Shown here in pieces: positions 6,432 to 9,005 of a stretch of 9,005 nt of DNA; the stretch's first letter is position 1; the number at the start of each line of letters is the position of its first letter. Made by a program: the position numbers and the translations under genes. The DNA comes from an uncultured Clostridia bacterium (GTDB lineage Bacteria > Bacillota > Clostridia > Peptostreptococcales > Anaerovoracaceae), in assembly GCA_934277655.1 (NCBI GenBank), contig CAKQVC010000064.1, positions 1-9,005 of the forward strand, read 5' to 3'. Below the pieces are notes generated by a model. That model searched no databases and had not been told where the DNA came from. It saw only the letters and a list, made by a program, of their open reading frames with translations.

Positions 6432-8129
6432 TTAATTTTCTTCCTGATTATCTCTGGGCAGACCCGGGTTGACCCAGACTGTACGGTTATTGGTAAAAAT
6501 AACCATACCTGGTTTAGCACCGGCGGGCTTCTTTACATATTTTACAGGAACATAATCAACCGGTACGTTTTCTGATGTGCGGGCTTTGCTATGATAAGCG
6601 GCAATCGCAGCGGCTTCATAAATCGTTGCTTCATCCGCTTCCTTCCCATGGCATTGTACGATCACATGAGACCCGGGAATATCCTTGGTATGAAGCCATA
6701 AATCTTTGTTTCCGGCTGTCTTTAAGGTAAGGATATCGTTTTCTTTATTGTTTCTGCCGACTAGAACCGATAGACCATTCGACAGCGTATATTTATATGG
6801 TTCCGGCTTGTATTTCTTTTCTTTAAATCCTCCTGCACGTTTCCTGCGGCGGACATAGCCAGTCTCTTCCAATTCACTACGGATAGAATCAATCTCCTTC
6901 ACATCATTGGTGTTTTCGAGGAAAGAAAGAACTGATTCCAGATATTTGATCTCATTTTCATTTTCATCCAGTTGGATATGTTTTTCCTTAACTGCCGTTT
7001 TTGCTTTTGCATATTTTTTAAAATAGTGCTGGGCGTTTTTTCCCGGGGAAAGCCTCACGTCAAGGGGAATATTTAACTCAGAACCATCATAGTAATTAGT
7101 TACCGTTACGTTTTTCATGCCGGGCTGGACCAGGTGGAGATTGGCGGTAAGAAGTTCGCCATACAATCTTAAATCTTCTGAGTTTTCAGCTTTTAGTAAG
7201 TCTTCAGACAGCCTTTTCTTTTTCAGATACATCTTATCCAGGCTGGTATTGACTGATTTGATCAGGTCATGGGATTTTTGACGACCTTGATTGGAAGATT
7301 CTTTTTTTGAAAAATAATACTCCATGGCTTCGCTTAAATCCGGAAATGTATGAACGAGCAGATTATTTTCGTAATCCGTCAGCCGTACAGGGTAGAAGTC
7401 CATCGGTTTACCATCCGCTTCTTCGTAGACATAGGCAGATTCAATACCGCTTTCGATCAGTGTCTTGACACTTTCAAAATAGGCAGCACGTTCTAAATCT
7501 TCTCGTCCGGCAAGTTCTTCTGCGAATGCAGGCGAAATCCCGCCGACCGAACGGAGAATGAATTTCCCATCAGATGGAAGAGAACGTAGCTCTTCTGCAG
7601 TAATCTTACGGAAAGGTATTTTTTCCTGCTGAGGCGGATACTGATAGATCATACCGGGCAGAATCTGGCGAACCCTGTTCACATCAAAGGAAACTCGTTT
7701 GATTGAGTCAATGATTTTACCGGAAGCAAGATCGGTAAGAATGATGTTACTATGTTTGCCCATGATCTCAAAGATCAGTTTCTTCGAAACGGTAAAGCCC
7801 AGTTCATTGAGTGTTTCCAGTGAAATTTCAATGATACGTTCCGAGTCTTTTTGTTGAATATCCGTGATACGGCTACCTTGCAGATGCTTTCTGAGCAGCA
7901 TGCAGAAAGAAAGTGGAGCCGGCGGGTTAACCGGATTTTCTTTGATAAAGTGGACTCTGGCATGTGCAGAGCCTGCCGAAGCAAGGAGCTTCAGATTTCC
8001 TTTTTTTGTGTGTATATGAAAAACCAGTTCATCAGCCTCGGGCTGGTAAACTTTTTCGATTTTTCCGAGTGAAATTTTTTCCTGTAGTTCCCGGACAACT
8101 GCCCGGGTAACGATGCCATCAAAAGCCAT
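6432..8129 (-). CDS. rqcH: Ribosome quality control factor RqcH (NFACT family; formerly fibronectin-binding protein A-like)
   Basis: This 565-residue protein matches the bacterial NFACT architecture and usual length. It has NFACT-N at about 1-180, with MAFDGIVTRAVVREL at the start and LIFEIMGKHSNIIL at 118-131. A helix-hairpin-helix region follows at about 190-240 (GGISPAFAEEL), then a long coiled-coil at about 270-430, and NFACT-R (DUF814) at about 444-552 with DLWLHTKDIPGSHVIV (476-491). RqcH binds 50S subunits carrying stalled peptidyl-tRNA, recruits tRNA-Ala and adds C-terminal alanine tails that mark chains for degradation. The Asp-Arg pair needed for tailing in Bacillus subtilis (D97, R98) reads Glu97-Arg98 here. 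GGAGG (complement of 8137-8141) lies seven bases before the ATG. A minus-strand promoter sits at 8207-8235 and a strong terminator follows the gene. It is transcribed away from yicC. Confidence 0.95.
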   Translation of the reverse strand: MAFDGIVTRAVVRELQEKISLGKIEKVYQPEADELVFHIHTKKGNLKLLASAGSAHARVHFIKENPVNPPAPLSFCMLLRKHLQGSRITDIQQKDSERIIEISLETLNELGFTVSKKLIFEIMGKHSNIILTDLASGKIIDSIKRVSFDVNRVRQILPGMIYQYPPQQEKIPFRKITAEELRSLPSDGKFILRSVGGISPAFAEELAGREDLERAAYFESVKTLIESGIESAYVYEEADGKPMDFYPVRLTDYENNLLVHTFPDLSEAMEYYFSKKESSNQGRQKSHDLIKSVNTSLDKMYLKKKRLSEDLLKAENSEDLRLYGELLTANLHLVQPGMKNVTVTNYYDGSELNIPLDVRLSPGKNAQHYFKKYAKAKTAVKEKHIQLDENENEIKYLESVLSFLENTNDVKEIDSIRSELEETGYVRRRKRAGGFKEKKYKPEPYKYTLSNGLSVLVGRNNKENDILTLKTAGNKDLWLHTKDIPGSHVIVQCHGKEADEATIYEAAAIAAYHSKARTSENVPVDYVPVKYVKKPAGAKPGMVIFTNNRTVWVNPGLPRDNQEEN

Positions 8130-8206
8130 TTATCTTCCTCCAAAGAACAGAAAATGCCGGCTGCAGATATTTTTCGGAGCCTGCTTCTGTAAAATCTCTA
8201 AAGAAT

Positions 8207-8235
8207 AATATATCATAAAAGAGAAGAATTGTAAA
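8207..8235 (-). promoter_or_regulatory. Sigma-A-like promoter for rqcH
   Basis: On the minus strand, TTTACA (complement of 8230-8235) and TATATT (complement of 8207-8212) are 17 bases apart, a good sigma-A match. Transcription would start near 8200, giving an rqcH 5' untranslated region of about 70 bases. Confidence 0.55.
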
Positions 8236-8263
8236 AACCCTTTTTATTCCGCCCATTTTGCGG

Positions 8264-8269
8264 TATAAT
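8264..8269 (+). promoter_or_regulatory. Probable -10 box of the yicC promoter
   Basis: A perfect TATAAT lies at 8264-8269, 108 bases before the yicC start. The -35 position (8241-8246) is only a T-rich TTTTTA, so the promoter may need help or be weak. ATGTTCT, overlapping this box at 8268-8274, is complementary to AGAACAT at 8314-8320 downstream, which could be an operator-like inverted repeat. Confidence 0.45.
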
Positions 8270-8275
8270 GTTCTT

Positions 8276-8376
8276 GGCACTGTGAATGGCGAGCCGAAAG
8301 GCGAAGGCAGAACAGAACATATAAAATGTATGCGATAGACGAACAGAGAATCATCGCAGGAAAGCAGAGGATAAAC
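8276..8376 (+). promoter_or_regulatory. yicC 5' leader with small hairpins
   Basis: If transcription starts about seven bases after the -10 box, a leader of about 100 bases precedes yicC. It holds a GCC-GAAA-GGC tetraloop hairpin (8293-8302) within a run of GGC repeats and an AGAAC tandem repeat (8309-8313, 8314-8318). A 6-bp stem, TGCGAT (8331-8336) with ATCGCA (8353-8358), ends just before the AGAGG ribosome binding site. I do not recognise it as a known riboswitch class. Confidence 0.3.
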
Positions 8377-9005
8377 ATGATAAGAAGCATGACCGGCTTT
8401 GGCAGAAGCGAATATACAGACGGCAAGAGGAATATTGTGGTTGAAATCAAATCCGTCAATCACCGTTATTGTGATATTACCGTAAAAATGCCCCGCCGAT
8501 ATGGGTTCGCAGAGGATAAGGTAAAGGCTGCGGTTAAGGAAAAAATTCGCCGAGGCAAGGTAGATGTCTCTATCATAGTCGAAAACATCACGGAAGATGA
8601 CGTTAATATCAAGCTGAATACGATGATCGCAAAGCAGTATTACGAGAATCTGATGGCTTTGCGGGAGGAGTTTGATCTGGGAGGCGAGTTGACGTTTACA
8701 TACCTTGCAGGTCTTCCGGACGTAATGAAAGCGATTCCTGACGCTGCAGATGAAGAAGAAATTACAAAAGCTATTTTAGTACCAACCCGCGAAGCTGTTT
8801 CCAACCTGGAACATATGCGGACCGTGGAAGGGGAAAAGCTGGCGGAAGATTTGCTGATAAAAGGCAGAAATGTCAAGAAGCTGCTTGACGAAATTGAAGA
8901 ACGAGCCCCGATGGTTGCTGAAAATTACATGAATAAGCTGCGTGAGCGAATTGCTGAGCTGCTAGATGGTGCAGTAGAAGTTCCGGAGGCTCGGCTTTTG
9001 GTAGA
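8377..9005 (+). CDS. yicC: YicC/YloC family endoribonuclease, 3' end beyond the window
   Basis: The frame opens at ATG 8377, with AGAGG at 8366-8370 six bases upstream, and stays open to the window edge (209 complete codons of a family usually near 290). The N-terminus MIRSMTGFGRSEY is the family hallmark. It is followed by IKSVNHRYCDITVKMPR (about 24-40), the IRRGKVDVSI region, and HMRTVEGEKLAEDL (146-159) with the conserved M-R-x-x-E-G. YicC-family proteins are metal-dependent endoribonucleases; in Escherichia coli YicC has been linked to small-RNA turnover. An in-frame ATG at 8326 lacks a ribosome binding site and would add non-conserved residues, so 8377 is preferred. In many Firmicutes the next genes are remA and gmk, which this window does not reach. 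Adjacency to rqcH recalls the Bacillus subtilis yloA-yloC neighbourhood. Confidence 0.93.
   Translation, partial: MIRSMTGFGRSEYTDGKRNIVVEIKSVNHRYCDITVKMPRRYGFAEDKVKAAVKEKIRRGKVDVSIIVENITEDDVNIKLNTMIAKQYYENLMALREEFDLGGELTFTYLAGLPDVMKAIPDAADEEEITKAILVPTREAVSNLEHMRTVEGEKLAEDLLIKGRNVKKLLDEIEERAPMVAENYMNKLRERIAELLDGAVEVPEARLLV

Noticed and set aside
8276..8320. Possible riboswitch in the yicC leader
   Set aside because: The GNRA hairpin and GGC repeats do not match any riboswitch consensus I know, so it is reported only as an unexplained structured leader.
8326..8376. In-frame upstream ATG that would extend yicC by 17 residues
   Set aside because: No ribosome binding site precedes it, while the ATG at 8377 has AGAGG and gives the canonical MIRSMTGFGR family start.

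Overview
The window looks like chromosomal DNA from a low-to-mid GC Gram-positive anaerobe, most likely class Clostridia (Lachnospiraceae or a close relative). The support is strong GGAGG-type ribosome binding sites, sigma-A-like promoters, a Gram-positive signal peptide, and rqcH beside yicC, which recalls the yloA-yloB-yloC order of Bacillus subtilis. The taxonomic call is inferred from gene content and style; there is no rRNA here to confirm it. I see no insertion sequence, prophage, tRNA or CRISPR array.

Layout. Bases 1-66 hold the last 21 codons of an unidentified + strand gene. Next is a flavin reductase-family gene (102-881) with an unusual, very basic C-terminal tail. A roughly 480-base gap follows, in which I find one small minus-strand gene (1013-1126) for a 37-residue zinc-ribbon-like protein, plus several short hairpins.

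From 1363 to 6173 four tightly packed + strand genes form a probable operon: a monoacylglycerol-lipase/lysophospholipase-like alpha/beta hydrolase, a MacB/LolD-type ABC ATPase, a 613-residue secreted and membrane-anchored protein with three Ig-like/CARDB-like repeats, and a MacB/FtsX-type permease. The gaps are 6, 17 and 12 bases. The last three read as one exporter-like or mechanotransmission ABC system, in which the anchored repeat protein sits where a MacA-type adaptor would be expected. The hydrolase suggests a lipid or acyl-ester connection, but the substrate cannot be read from sequence.

Between 6174 and 6431 lie a hairpin, a near-consensus + strand promoter (6330-6358) and, right after it, a long bidirectional terminator-like hairpin (6367-6421). 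That arrangement could yield a very short RNA or an antisense transcript of rqcH. rqcH (6432-8129, minus strand) encodes the ribosome quality control factor that drives alanine tailing of stalled chains; its key Asp-Arg pair appears as Glu-Arg. A divergent promoter region (8142-8376) separates it from yicC (8377 to the window end, truncated), an endoribonuclease-family gene with a roughly 100-base leader.
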